Shown one piece after another: positions 35,332 through 48,855 of a DNA stretch of 64,000 nt (the stretch's first letter is position 1; each line of letters opens with the position of its first letter). Location of the stretch: NCBI GenBank assembly GCA_025449115.1, contig JAHLKC010000057.1:164061-228060 (forward strand), given 5' to 3'. Origin of the DNA: Chytridium lagenaria. Lineage: Eukaryota > Chytridiomycota > Chytridiomycetes > Chytridiales > Chytridiaceae. Both the position numbers and the translations under genes were made by a program. The notes below the pieces were generated by a model, which had not been told where the DNA came from, made no database searches, and saw only the letters and a program-made list of their open reading frames with translations.

Positions 35332-38300
35332 ATGGTCGCAAATACGCTCGTGCAAAAGCCGGCACTGACGGTGTGGGTGAATGGAAAGAGGATCGTTGAG
35401 AAGAACCCTAACCCTACAGAAAGGTGAGTCATTTTGGTACCCGTCACTCCCTAACGTTTGACTTTTTCCAGCTTGATTGCGTTTGTTCGGCGCCATGGAT
35501 ACACCGGCACAAAGCTCGGATGTGCAGAGGGTGGTTGTGGATCGTGCACTGTAGTTGTATCATCTTTTGATTATCAGACTCGGCAGATCGTGTATGATTA
35601 TCTTTTTGATTCGTTTTCTGTGTGCTGATATCCGATCGTCTAAATCATTGTTTGTCTACAGTCACAATGCCGTGAATGCGTGCCTGGCGCCTATATGCTC
35701 GGTGGACCATAAACATGTTGTAACGATTGAGGGAATTGGTTCTGTCGACAAACTTCATCCTGTGCAAGAGCATATCGCAAAAAGTCACGGAAGGTATGCA
35801 TAACGTTGCTTTCATCAATGTGTGTTTTCGAGTGTACGCAAGTTTTTTACTTAATGTCTTAATACATCACAATCTTCGGTGTAGTCAAGTGGCTTCTGTA
35901 CTCCTGGTAAGGTTTCGCGTTGTTTTAATAACGCTTAATGCTTGGTATCTTAAATATTGAATTTTTTTATAAAATATGCAGGTATCGCGATGTCTTTGTA
36001 TGCATCTCTTAGAAACAACAAGGAGATGACCGAGCATGATATTGAGCACTCTTTTGACGGTTTTAAACTATTATTTATTGCTGTACTAATCGCTTTTCAG
36101 GAAACCTTTGCAGATGTACCGGTTACCGAAGTATCCTTGACGGAGCGAAAAAGGTTTGATATTCTCGCGTATCAGGTTATAATTATATCTACTATGAAGC
36201 TTGCGACCAAGAAATGCAAAGAATCTTGCGCTACTAATGGAGAATGTCACTCAGTCGATCCCTGTGACAAAGGAACTGCAGTTGATATTGAGGACTTTAT
36301 CAAGGTAAAAAATAAGGAGGCGTGTTTCTCTTCAACATTTTTTTTACATTTCTTTAGGAGCCTCAGACCGCCGAGTTTCCATCTGATCTTTTGCAGTTAT
36401 ACGAAGCTAATCCTGCCCCTTCTGCATACTTTTTCGAAAGCAATGATTATAAATGGTACCATCCGTCTACTGTCGAGGAGCTGCTGACTATTATGGTATC
36501 TTTCTGGTCTGATAAATGCGAATTTTAATATGGATCAGGACGAATACCCTCAAGCAAGAATTATCAATGGTAATACCGAAGTGGGTATCGAGACCAGATT
36601 TAAAAATCAAAAATACACTGTTTTGATTTCGCCCGTCGACATTGAATCTCTTAAGAAAGTTGAGGTTCTCGGTAAATATCATTTAAACTATGCTTCTTTA
36701 AAATTTCCTGGGCCATATCCACCACTTAACATTGTTGCAGACAACGGCATCCGTATTGGCGCTTCTACCACAATCAGCACTATTCAAAAAGAGCTTAAAT
36801 CTTTTTGCAAAACCATGCCTGTAAGAAGCATATTGCTTCGCTTCGAACTAATCCAATGTACAGGCTTACAAGACCAGGGGCTTTGAAGCAATTCTTGAGA
36901 ACTGTCAGTGGTTCGCCGGAACTCAAGTCCGAAACGTTGCCGCGATCGCTGGAAACATCGTCACAGCGAGTCCCATTTCGGATTTGAACCCCGTGTTCGT
37001 TGCTCTTGTGAGTGTCTTCCAGTATTAGATGGACAATTGAATATGTTCTATTGTAAGGGTGCTATCTTGACCGTGAGGTCCAGTTCTGGGTCGAGGACGA
37101 TTCCGATGGAAGATTTCTTCTTAGGCTACCGCAAGACTGATTTGAGCCTTCGGAGATTGTGGAGTCTATCTGTAAGCCCTCATATGTAGGAAGTTTGCTT
37201 ATTTTTGTTGTCAGTCGTGCCGTACTGTAGGGAGTTTGAGTACGTCAAGGCCTATAAGCAGGCAAAGAGGAAGGATGACGATATTGCTATCGTGAATGGT
37301 GGCATAAGAGTACTTACGGAGAAGCAGGCGGATGGATCCTGGATTGCAAAAGAGGCGTCGCTTTCTTATGGTGGCATGGGTGAGTATCAAATTTTCTTTT
37401 GTTGGTTAAACTTGAAAATAACATATTCATCCGATTCTCGTCTCTGTGTGCACTAGGCCCAACAACTGTAAAGTAAGTTATACCTCATTTATAGAGTTTG
37501 CGATTCTAATCCCGTGACAGAGCAAAGGAGAGCAGTAAATTCTTAGTTGGGAAGAAGTGGGAACCCAGCCTCGTTGACGAGATCGCCCCTCTCATTTTGA
37601 AGGACCTTCCCCTCACAGCCACTGCTCCTGGTGGACAAATTGAATTTAGGAAGCTTCTCGGTAATTACATTTAGTATTGTTATAGCAGCTCTAACCTCAT
37701 ATCAGCTGTCAGCTTTTTCCTCAAGTTCCATCTCTTTGTCACTTCTGAACTCTCTGCGTTGTCACCGGATTATTCTGTAGCCTCCACTGAAATATCCGTT
37801 TTGAAGGATATTCAACGTCCTCTGTCTTCTGGCCAGCAGGCGTTTACCGAGACACCGGAAGGCAACGTTGTCGGTCGGTCCTACATGCATGCGTCAGCCT
37901 TGAAACAGATCACTGGATCAGCAATATACATTGACGATATCCCCGTTCATCAAATGAATGCGCTGTTGCTATTGTTGCCAGCACCGTCGCCCATGGGAAA
38001 ATAAAGAGTGTAGATCCTACAGAGGCTTTACATCTTCCGGGGTGGTAGGATATGTTAGTGCGAAGGATGTTCCCGGGGTGACCCATTATGGCGATAGCCA
38101 TAATCCTAACATGATTGGCCCTGTGATAAAAGGTACATCGTGTCTTTTATAATTTATTTAAGGGTTTTTAGATGAGGAGCTCTTTGCAACCGAAGAAGTC
38201 TTCTTTGTTGGTCAGCCAATTGGATTGATTGTCGCGGATACCCTGGATATTGCGGTCATGGCGGCGAAGCTTGTCCGTGTTGAATACGAGCATTGCCGCC

Positions 38301-40669
38301 TATTTTTACTATGGAAGATGCTATTGAAAGAAGTCATTCTTTGATATTGAAAGGAAGATTACAACAGGTGCCTTTTGGAAGGCGCTGAAAAAGTTGCAGA
38401 GATGCAAAAGGATTCTTCACTTCGTGGAGGGCACTGCTCGCATGTCTGGACAGGAGCATTTCTATCTCGAAAGTAAGTTATTTCTTAATGACTTTTATTC
38501 TGATGCGTACTCGCTTTCCTAGCCCAAGCCTCGCTCGTGGTTCCAAAGAAGGAAGATAACGAGATTGAAGTTTTTCGCATCCACCCAGCATCCTACCGAA
38601 ACCCAACATATGGTCTCCCACGTTCTCGGCATCCCTGCCAACCGTGTTGTTGTCCGCGTCAAGCGAATGGGTGGTGGTTTCGGTGGTAAAGAAACTCGCT
38701 CAGTCTTTGTCACGTGTCTCCTCGCTGTTGCCGCCAAAAAGTATTCCCGTCCCATGCGTCTTATGTTATCAAGGGAAGAAGATATGGCCATTTCTGGAAC
38801 GCGTCATCCCTTCCTCGGAAAATACCGCGTAGGGTATAAGCCTGACGGCAAGCTTGTTTCGCTTGAATTAGAGTTGTTTTCAAATGGAGGGTACTCGTTG
38901 GATCTTTCTGTGCCGGTTCTTGAGAGAGCCATCACACATAGTGACAACTCTTACAAGATTCCAAATGTGCAGATCGTAGGAAAAGTGTGTAAGACAAACT
39001 TGCCAACAAATACCGCGTTTAGAGGGTTTGGTGGACCGCAGGGCATGATGATTGCTGAGCAATGGATGACGCATGTTGTTGACACTTTGCAGAAGCCTGG
39101 AGACGAGATTCGAGTGAGTTTCTTTCGCGCCTCGTTTCCTCGTCTCAATTAGAAACTAACTTGAATTAAGGCTTTGAACTTTTACAAAGACGGCGACATT
39201 ACGCACTTTAGCTGTCCTCTCGAAGATTTTCACATGGACCGCGTCTGGTAGAAAATTTTTTGTTTATGTTTATTTTCCCGTTCATAAAAACCCCCTTACA
39301 TTTTACACATTAAGGTCTGAGTTGCTTGAAACGAGCGAGTACAAGCGCCGTTTGGCTGACGTCGAAACTTTCAACGCAAAGAACCGCTACAGGAAGCGGG
39401 GTATTATTGTGATGCCTACAAAGTTCGGACTTGCCTTCACCGCCCGCTTCTACAACCAGGCTGGAGCCCTTGTTCATGTTTACACTGATGGATCCGTGCT
39501 TATTGCTCACGGTGGAACTGAAATGGGGCAGGGTCTTCATACAAAAAGTGAGTGAATGAACGTAATTTTTTGGCTGATTTATTCTAGTGATTCAGATCGC
39601 CGCGCAGGCTTTCGGGAATCAGTGTTGAAAAGGTGAGCGTAATTTAATCAATGGAATTAACAGATATAGGTTCATCTTTCGGAAACGAGCACGAATACCG
39701 TGGCTAACACCAGCGCTACAGCTGCCTCCGTTCTTCGGGTACGCGCTTGGACGGGTTCTGTGATGAGAACTAACCTTCATGTACAGATTTGAACGGTATG
39801 GCCGTTTTGGATGCTTGCACCCAAATTATGAAACGCCTGGATCCTATCAGGAGGCTAACCCTGGAGCTCCCTGGGAGGATGTCGTGAAGAAGGCTTACTT
39901 TGAGCGCATCAATCTCAGCGCCAATGGTTTCTACAAGGTAATGTTAAAACGGTTTATGAAACTAATTTTTAATTTAGGGACTCCCGACTTGACTTACGAT
40001 TGGGCTTCTAACACTGGTCGCATGTTCTCGTACTTCACATACGGCGGAGCTTGCACTGAAGTTGAGATTGACACTCTCACTGGAGACCATGTGGTCCTTC
40101 GCTCCGACGTTGTCATGGATATTGGAACACCTATCAACCCAGCCATCGACATTGGACAGGTACCATTTACAAACTTGGACAAAAATGTTTACGTCAATTT
40201 TAGATTGAAGGCGCCTTTGCTCAAGGTCAAGGATGGTGCACCATTGAAGAGCCCCTCATCTCCCCCACTTCCGGATTCCTCTTCACTCGCGGTCCTGGCG
40301 GTTATAAGATCCCCGGATTCCGTGATATCCCAGTTGACTTCCGTGTGCGTATAGTTCAGGGATCTCGCAATGCAAGGGCTGTCCATTCTAGTAAGGCTGT
40401 GGGAGAACCACCCTTGTTTATGGGAGCGAGTGTCTTTTATGCTGTGAAAGAGGCTATTAAGGCCGCTAGGTGAGAAACACTGTCGTAAAGTAGATTGGTC
40501 TGAACAAATTCTGTTTTTGCAGGAAGGGAGAACGGATTGACAGGCTTCTTCCGCCTCGACAGTCCCGCTACGTCCGAAAGGATCCGGACGTCTTGCGTGG
40601 GACAGCTTTACGGAGCTCGTGAAAAACCCTCTTGGTCCTGGCGAGAAACCCTTCTCGTGCGCTGCATAA
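35332..40669 (+). CDS. XDH: Xanthine dehydrogenase (molybdenum hydroxylase)
   Basis: Oxidises hypoxanthine to xanthine and urate with NAD+; cytosolic purine catabolism. Domain order is canonical. The first [2Fe-2S] domain reads [15 protein letters not shown]. The second has SQCGFCTPG and [14 protein letters not shown], each spliced from two exons. The FAD domain includes [20 protein letters not shown]. The molybdopterin part has [56 protein letters not shown] (substrate Arg), [29 protein letters not shown] and [16 protein letters not shown] with the catalytic Glu. The end reads [18 protein letters not shown], then GEKPFSCAA. Frame breaks include 35890 (missing T before TGTGG) and about 40600 (extra G). 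At least 15 introns. XDH is preferred over aldehyde oxidase from the substrate-site text, not proven. Confidence 0.92.
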
Positions 40670-40778
40670 CCACGCATCTTCCTTTGCATTATGTTTGCCA
40701 TTGTTTCAGTGGTTTATTCAAATAATCATAATCTATTAAAAACAAGCACCATCCGTTGGTGACATAAATATTATACAA

Positions 40779-43101
40779 TCATTCTGTACGGCTATTCTTG
40801 AGCCTGTCAAAGGCTTGGACGAATTCGTCCTTGTCGGAAACGGTCTTCATGGCACGCCATTGCAAGTCTGAGGCCTTGGTTAGATCTTTTGCAATACTGA
40901 TCTCAAAATCAATCGCCCTGATCCATATATCTGGGTTTAAAAAATTAATTTGGAGGCTCTACCGGCAAAAACAAAAAGTGATATAGTCGCGTACCTGAGC
41001 TTTGGCCCAACATATCACAGAGAATATTAAACAACCTCCTGCAACTGCTGATAGCATCCTGTGAAAGCTGGCGTCCTTCACCCTCGTCGCTACCCGCCGC
41101 CTCAAACTCGAGTTCCACGCAACGTTCAACCGCGCCCTGGCTTCCCTTCTGTTGAGAAGCAAGCCATAGAAAGATCTTGCGCACCGCCTCAATTCCGCCC
41201 AAAAGGAATCCCCAATTTAAGTATTGAATAGCCAGTTCCTCACCCGTCCAAACCCAATAGTGGAATCCGACAACGCCTTCCGAAACGTCGCATCAACCTC
41301 AACCCAGGTTGAGAACTTTCACTCATCCATTGAAGATAACGTGACCACAGAAGCGTACGGTCCGTAGCTGCTTTTTCGGCGGCTTGGTCACGTCCAACCA
41401 TCTTTAGAGCTTCCTTAAACACAACGCCGGCTTGCTCAGGCTTCACCTCCGCCTTTGCGACCCAAAGTAATGGGCTATGGGGATACTTCAGAAGAGCGCG
41501 TTCAATAATAGAAGAACGGTCCTTAATATTTCGGTGGATTGAATCCATGCAACGTAGATCGTTTCGTCTGCAAGGCCTATTTGATCACACTGCTTGCGGA
41601 TGTCAAGAATTTTGGCGGTAAGGTATGCGTCCAGATTTTCTTCGGATGAGTTTTCGAGCACGGAGGTGAGGTAGGATATGTAGAGGAACCATATCCGAGA
41701 GTTCCTAACCTCTTAGATAAAATTAGTATAAATGCAACAGACATCTCAAATGAGCAAGTGTATAAATAAACATTCTCAATGTATCAGACTATGGTTCTAA
41801 TAACCAAAAAACGGAGATCATGCTTATCTCTGTACAGTATAGGCACCCGTGATTTGAAGAAAGAAAGAAGAAAGAGAAAACCTGGATGCATTCCTCATAG
41901 AATAGAACAGTATCTTTCAATTTTAATGGGAAGGCAGGGTCGTCCACCTCCACTCCATTTGACTTAGCGTCCGCAACGATAGCGAGAGCGTCAGCGTTGT
42001 CGGGGAAATCTCTAATGATCGTTGCCAAAACCTCTTCCTGGCCTTCAATAGTATCGTCTCCAAATTGGCGATAGATGTCAAGAATCCTTTCCGAAACTCA
42101 GAATCATTGGGGATAGCTATTAAGATTTTAGTTAAATCGAAAAAAATGTTTGTACACGTTACCTTTAATAGCGTTCCGGAAGACAATCATTGGAATAATA
42201 GCAAGTCCTGTGATGTCATTTGTTAACGCCGTTGTCTCCTTTCTTCGTGACTCATCAAGCTCTTCCGCCATAGGCGTATACTTTTCGCCAGACTCGTCCG
42301 CTTCAGTCTCCACCTCCTTCAAACCCTCCAGAACACCATCTGCTTTCTCGGCTTCCTTTGCAGGCGCTTCCTTTCCCTCTCCAAAAAGAATTCTTCTTCT
42401 TTCTTTGAGCTTTTCAATGTACAAGAGCTCCAGTTTGAAGTACTCATGCCAAAGGGTTTTTGCGTCCGAGTTGACACGAAGACCTCTTTGTAAAAGAACT
42501 CTTGCTGATGTCATGTCCGCATTGTCCTCAAATTCCCACTTCGCTGCCAAGATCCAGACGACAGGCTTTGTAAGATGCAATTGGATAGCTCTACGAGACC
42601 GGTCAGAGATGTCAATTTTATAAGCAATTGGGTCACCTTGCAATGATCCTTCCCAATGCCTTGGAGCTTCCAGTTGTTTTTGTCCATTCGATGTACTGGA
42701 TCCAAAGATTAAGATCGCCAGGGAATTTCTTAAGAGCGTTCTGATAGAGCGAATGAATGCGTCTCTCGATACTGTGTTCAGACAAGCTCAACTTGGCCCC
42801 CTTCTGTTTCTTCACATCAAGACCCAATCGCTTCTTACGTTTTTTACGAAGCAGCTCAAGATTCTTTTCGTATTCGATGTATCGGATATAGTCGGACCTT
42901 CGACCAATACGTCGATGAATTGCGTACTCTAGCGCGGTCCTCCTCTTAACGATAGATTTGATCTCAGGCTGCCATGCAAGCACATTAGAAATGTTGATGC
43001 TTTGAAACGCATATCCGTACCTTTGTAAAAACACCTTTTCGTTCCAAATCATCGAGCTCTGGGAGCATACGCTCCAACTGAAACTGCACTGACTCTGCCA
43101 T
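40779..43101 (-). CDS. UTP6: UTP6, U3 snoRNP / SSU processome component
   Basis: HAT-repeat protein of the UtpB complex, needed for early pre-18S rRNA processing in the nucleolus. The start MAESVQFQLERMLPELDDLE is the family N-terminus, followed by IKSIVKRRTALEYAIHRRIG and RSDYIRYIEYEKNLELLRKK. HAT repeats include YQNALKKFPGDLNLWIQYIE, PVVWILAAKWEFEDNADMTS and RVNSDAKTLWHEYFKLELLY. The C-terminus ends FDRLKNSRTE. It is convergent with XDH (109 bp between stops) and divergent from the metallopeptidase (75 bp between ATGs). The poly-A run (rc of about 43119-43133) lies just upstream of the start. Several frame changes in the C-terminal half look like introns plus indels. Confidence 0.9.
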
Positions 43102-43176
43102 GATGGATGGATGTAGCAAAAAAAAAAAAAAAACAGTTTACTGACAATCACATCAAAACCGCTGACAAACTTTGGG

Positions 43177-44748
43177 ATGCATGTCAGAGCACGCACCGCA
43201 AAGGTGTTGCTGTTGGTGTTATTAGGAAGCGTTCTTTCGTGCTGCCAATGCAGACCACTTTATACTAGAACCTGGAAGTTTGGGAAGTACTAACGGACCT
43301 CGATATCAGAGACTGGATGTATCGAAACCTGCAGCATCACAACGCGAGTCGAGTTTGACAGCACGTTACTCCGACAAGCCCAGAAGTCTCCACATCAACC
43401 CCTTCTTCAAAACAAGGCCCAACTCTTCGTGAATCTATCATCACAAACGTAGACTGCGATCTTTCTGACGTTGATTGGATAACTCCTGAAGAAGCCACTT
43501 TGCTGTGCTCAAGGGCTCAAACAAGCTTTAAACGGGCTTCAAAAAGAATATCGAAAGTCGTTTTCCTTACAACCCTATTAAGTGAACATAACGTTCAACT
43601 CTTACTGCGTTAAGGATAGGAGATGGACGGGTGATGCTGGGGATGGGGTCCCTTGCAAATGGTCGGGAAATTTGGGGTCAGCTGCACCATATGCGTTTAG
43701 CACATTTGATAAGGCTGCAGCAGAGAACTTGAATTTAGATTCAGTAAGTCCCAGGCTTTTAACATAGGAACTCAAGCGTTTTATAGGATTACATGTATCC
43801 ATCTGCTTTGATCCGGCAACACGCACCCGATGATCAACTCTTTGCAGAGTCCAACTACATTGATATCTCGGCCGCCTTCAACGCAGACGCACCCTGGTGG
43901 TTCGCATCTTCAGCGTCCGACGAGTCTGGTGAAAATATTGCTTTTGACTATCAAGCTCGAAACAACAAGGGATCCTATTCGTGGTCTTTCTTCTCCCAAG
44001 AACCAAGTGAGATTCACAAAAGAAGGTTTTTGATTTGGAGCAAGTGGCCATCCATGAACTGATGCACGGTCTTGGAATAATCTCGTCTTGGTACCAATGG
44101 CTTAGTACAGACACGCTACTGCCAGGATATCCTATGCTGACACCGATGTCAGCCAGCAACGGCTTCACTCCTTTGACATTAAGCAAGGGCTATATCTTTG
44201 ATAAATTTATCTTCGACTCGAGGGGAAAAGTTTGGATGAGGGACTATGCTGATGCTATTCGCATGGAGTTTGAAAAGCTCGGGAAGGAGATATGGCCACC
44301 AAACACGCCTGCGAGTGCGTTGTCGTGGTCAGATCCTCGTGCCAACAATTTGACAGAGAATTTCATGAGAACAGATGGTTGGAAGCTTGCCACTTACATT
44401 CGGCAAGTTGTTACAAGAACTCCACGAGGTCTTACGTTCTGGTACCCTGCTCCCTCTATTCGAAAGAGAAAGGGCGGGAGTAGAGCCAACAATGTATCAG
44501 GACGTTGGCGGTATGTCGTGCTGTATACTCCACTGGACTACTCAGGGGGCTCCTCAATAAGTCATGTTGATGCATTGCTCTATTATGGGACAGCACAATA
44601 TCTTATGAGGCCTTTTGGAAGCGCTGGTACCAGCACGGATTCCTTTAGCCCTCAAGAAAAGTATGGGCCTGTAGGGGAAGCTTTGCTAGGCATGTTAAGA
44701 GCATTGGGATACGCCACTGCTCTAGGCCCTCTAAACTTTGTGCCTTAA
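43177..44748 (+). CDS. Secreted zinc metallopeptidase-like protein (HEXXH)
   Basis: The start MHVRARTAKVLLLVLLGSVL is a signal peptide, giving an extracellular product. The central core has INITFNSYCV-type text, VPCKWSGNLGSAAPYAFSTF, the zincin motif VAIHELMHGLGIISSWYQW (HEXXHxxG, with Ser at the position of the third metzincin His), then DKFIFDSRGKVWMRDYADAI and SHVDALLYYGTAQYLMRPFG. It ends GMLRALGYATALGPLNFVP. The HEXXHGLG..SSW pattern occurs in uncharacterised fungal secreted zincins; I cannot assign a MEROPS family. Frame breaks lie near 43270, 43440, 43580 and 44030 (before FDLEQVAIHE). A third zinc ligand was not identified. Confidence 0.72.
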
Positions 44749-44843
44749 TGTTGTAAATAGTATCTTATGTATTCCATTAATCAAATAATATAGCCAACAT
44801 ACCAAAATATCATTTAGAAGAAAATTAAGAGGAAGTAAGAAAT

Positions 44844-46637
44844 TCATTCAGCTGCATTGAAACAAGCATTGGGAAGATCACCATCCACTGGAGTGGGAAG
44901 CTCGAGTGCTGAATCATTGAAACCTGGCGCAATCACTTTGCTGTCGCCAGTGACCACAATTTTGGGAATCACAAAATCACTCATTTTTGACTCTAAAGCT
45001 TCGTCAGCCGTCACGTCTTCTTTAGTTTCCTCGCTTAAATCGGCCGGTGCCTCTTCTTCAGAAACCGCACCATTAGTGATTGCAGATACCAAGGCATCTC
45101 GGACGGTTGATTCCGAAGGAGCTTCAGAGGAAACCGCAGCATTGCTGTCTGCAGATGCAAGGGCATGAACGGTTGGTGATTCCGAAGAAAGTTTAGACGT
45201 GGGGTCTTCTTCATATGTTGAGTCATTTTCTCATAAATCTCCTCGACGTTCCCATCTTCTTGGTCTATATTAAGTATAAGAAACAATAACCATAAAAAAC
45301 AAGATGATAGCATAATGCACTTACTATTTCGCTGTACACTCTCGGAAGCGACTAACGAAGCGTCCACTTTGCGAAGCATCTCATCCCTAAATTCCGCAAG
45401 CTTTTCTGAGAATTCCGGCACCTTATCAGGCCCGTAGACTTCCAGCCTCTTTTCACGCCCCTTCTCCTGAAGTCTCTGAAGCTATATCAGGAGTCAGTTT
45501 CTAAAACTCAATGTCAAAAAAGACCTTCATAGTTTTGTTGAATCTGCCTTTTCCTCATCTTTCTGCCGCTGCCGCTCCACTCTTTCAGCTTCAATACCTC
45601 CAGCAGCCCTAAATATTGTAAATAAATTATGATGATAGATATTCAGTTACCAGGCCTCGGCAGTCAATCTCTCACTATCAAAGACTGACGGTCATCCAAG
45701 TACGTTAGCTTTTTACTCTTGCGATCATAGTTTTCCTATAATTTTTGATTTTTGAAATCACAGGGTTTGACATCAAATTCAAAACTGTCTAAAACAGGGT
45801 CAGTGAGCACTCTATCGCCAAAATCACCAGCTCCTTCATATCAGCAAAACACGTCCATAACCTCAACATCATCAATTTATTGTGCGATAAATCAAGGATG
45901 CTGAAGAAACATTAGATACAGTCCGCAAAGATCACATACCTGAGTTGAGGACACAAAGTGAGATGACAAATATCCACGGCAGTCCTCAGAAAGTTATGGT
46001 CGATTTGAAGGTTCTTCAAATTCGGCAACTCCGAGAGCCCCGTGATCCGTTTGATCAAATTGTTTGCCACGTTCAGCGTATCAAGATTCTGAAGTGTTTC
46101 AAGATTTTCAATGTTCTCAATGCAGTTTTGGTGGAGGAATCTAAACAGTGTGAGACACGCTATTTCATTGCATATGGTTACAGGCAGCGAAGCTCCTTAA
46201 GTTTCTCTGCGAATTCCATCAGCAATTAATACAAGTTATGGGAGTCGTACCGAGGTTCTGAATGTTGCTGAGACCATTGCCTTCGAGCCACAATGATCGA
46301 AGTCCAGTGTATTCGTCCAAATTATCGATTTTAGCGAAGCCTAAAGTTCAGAATTAGCGTATGTGGACCATGGCTTGATCCGAGTATATTTTTACCCTTG
46401 AAGTGTAAATAGAGCTTGTCATTGAGCGATGGCGTTTGGTACAGTTGTTGCTCAGCACACAACTGCTTCAAATACTTAGGTGTCATGAGGGTGTTGCTGC
46501 ATACGTACAAACATCATCTGTTAGTATTGAGGAGCCGCAGTACCAATTCTACTTGTAGTCATTCTTTCACACCCGACTTACCCCTTTTCGTCCACCTCCT
46601 TCGCATCCTTGCGGAACGTCTGTCTCAAGCGCAACAT
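44844..46637 (-). CDS. DNAAF1: Dynein axonemal assembly factor 1 (DNAAF1 / ODA7), leucine-rich repeat
   Basis: Cytoplasmic factor for pre-assembly of axonemal dynein arms, needed only in organisms with motile cilia. The N-terminal [19 protein letters not shown] is followed by the diagnostic [20 protein letters not shown] and [10 protein letters not shown]. Leucine-rich repeats follow ([80 protein letters not shown]). The C-terminal part is charged and Ser/Glu-rich with a degenerate repeat around 45070-45190. Human DNAAF1 shares the TPEYLRQLC..LY.TPSLND block. This is the strongest indicator of a flagellated organism in the window. Middle exons near 45640-45900 are poorly resolved. Confidence 0.88.
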
Positions 46638-47103
46638 GTTTTGCTTGACAATTGGTTTTTGTTGATGTTGGTTGATTGACAATTCATTCCAAATTCTGCC
46701 ATTTGCTTCTCCACTCAAAAATGCTATAAATAAATAAATCTGCACATCCTGTTAGCCTCCTTTATTTCATTAGAGACGTCGGCGGCGAGACCAAGACTCT
46801 GTCGGGCTCATCAACAGTGGGAACCCTGATACCAATTCAATTCCAATCCAGACCCAAAAAATAAAACAAAAGAGAAAAAGAAGAACAACCAACCCACTAT
46901 AGGGAGACAAAGAAGCATCAACGGGCAAACAAAAAACAAACGGTAAAAAACAAGGAAAGGAGATAGAGTGTGAGAGCGACAGCTGCCGTCATATAATTCC
47001 GATCGATATAAGTAAAGTGACTAGAGGTAGGGCTTTCTAACGTGTTCAGAGGAATTCAATGATATCAAACAAGACACGCCGAAAGAAAGCGGTATCAAAT
47101 CTA
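46638..47103. other. Intergenic region upstream of DNAAF1
   Basis: 466 bp between DNAAF1 and CDC55, both minus. A/C-rich with AAAACAAA-type tracts near 46855-46960. Should hold the DNAAF1 promoter; no specific site recognised. Confidence 0.4.
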
Positions 47104-48855
47104 TCATTGCTGGAAGAGGAACAAGTTGTTGGTAGCTGCCAGAGCAATGGTCTATGAAAAAGTTGACATTAGCTAGTCGAATTCAAGTCTTTCTCAAGCT
47201 TACGTTTTCCCGAGGGTGCCAAGACGCATGCAAAATCTTCTTTCCAAAATCCAAAGCATCGACATTCATAAATTCTTCCTTCTTTGAAGTTTTTCTCGGT
47301 GCCGCCTTGTTCTTGGTCGAGCCAACACGCTTGGCTTTAAAGGCGCTCTTATCAGCCTGAAGGATAGTAGTATTCTTGTTGACGCAATCATAAATATGGA
47401 AAAAGTTGCTGTATGAACCTGTCAACACATGGCTGTTTGAAAATAAACGTTAGCAAACTATGTCTTGGTATTATCTTTGTTCATACGTTCCGTCTCCACT
47501 GAATGTACACTCAAATTTGTCAAAGATGCAGTCGTTCTCGTAAAGATCGCACAGCTTGCTACGGAGATGGTCGTGAATGTTGATAGTTTGAACAGGCTTC
47601 GTCTCCATGTTAAGATCCCAAATCTTTAAGGTGAGGTAGTCACGCGAAAGAATGTATCTGCCATCCCGGCTGAATTTGAGGTCCGAAATAGATGAGATAA
47701 TCTCGGAGAAAAAGGACTTGTTCTGGGGGTCCTCTTCTTCCTCAAACACTACCATAATGATGTGAGTTAGGTATATGCATCAAACAAAATTAAGGAACTT
47801 AAAAGGAGTTCTTCATTAACAAAAACTAACTTTTCGAGTGAGAATCGCAAAGAGCCGATTGTCTCATGTCGTTTAACTTAATAGTGCCCTTGCTGCTACT
47901 GTACATGAACAAGTTGCAATGAACAGGGTGGAATTCTGCAGCCGTGATAACTTCATCAACTCCTCCATATTTACAGGTTAATATCGACAATATCTAGAAG
48001 ATAATATCAGCCAAAATCCCATCCAAAACATACTGAAGCTCTGGTCCGAAATGTTCAAGTTCCAAAGGTTAATACGGAGATCGTCAGCAGAAAGGTATGT
48101 TTCTCCGTCCGAGTTCACAGAGATGGAGTTAATATGGTATGCGTGGGCGTTCTGGTAAATCTTCCTGGGAATAGCCGCAATCATGGTATCATGGTGAATA
48201 AGCTTTGGCAGCTTCAAAGATGAGCGGGTGACATTAGATCCGGTATTTGATCCATCTGGAAGATTGTTCTCCGCAACGACCTTGATCGACTTCTCAAAAA
48301 CCTTCCATAGCTTGATGGTCTTATCTACAAGAAATGAGATAAACTATACAACATCCACCAAACCGTTGGTAGAGAGAAGGAAGTGAGCAGCATTCTGACG
48401 CTTGCACCACCTGATCTTATTGATCTTCTCCTCAATCTCTAAACTTTTGAGGTAGTCAAACTCAGGTTCATGGGACTGAAACTCTGTGTAGAACTTGTAC
48501 TCGCATCCCTTTTTCTGTGAAGAGTTATAAGGCATTCCTTTTCAAAGCCATACCCCTTCGTTCCTTTCAAACAAAACCACACGTCCTCCCTTGTCTCCGG
48601 TTGCCAGGTAATCACCAGTGTCATCAAACTCGACTGCCGAAATAATGTCGGCTAATACTCAAGTCAACAAACATTCCTTTCCCAGTGTATACCTTCCGTA
48701 ACATCCTCAACCTCGCCTTTGTCTCCAAAGCATTGCCGGAACTGCCAACATCAAGTATGGTGAGATCTCCAAGACAACCATCACCAAAAACCAGCAAGAT
48801 AATAAAACAGTAATCTAACCTGCCAGCCGTTGTTCTCGTCAGCGATTCCAGCCAT
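47104..48855 (-). CDS. CDC55: Protein phosphatase 2A regulatory B subunit (CDC55 / PPP2R2), WD40
   Basis: Seven-bladed WD40 subunit that targets PP2A in mitotic control. The start [12 protein letters not shown] is a short first exon. Family blocks include [183 protein letters not shown] and [16 protein letters not shown]. The end is [11 protein letters not shown]. It is almost collinear with yeast and human B55 subunits, with about ten short introns. Divergent from PIP5K. Confidence 0.95.
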
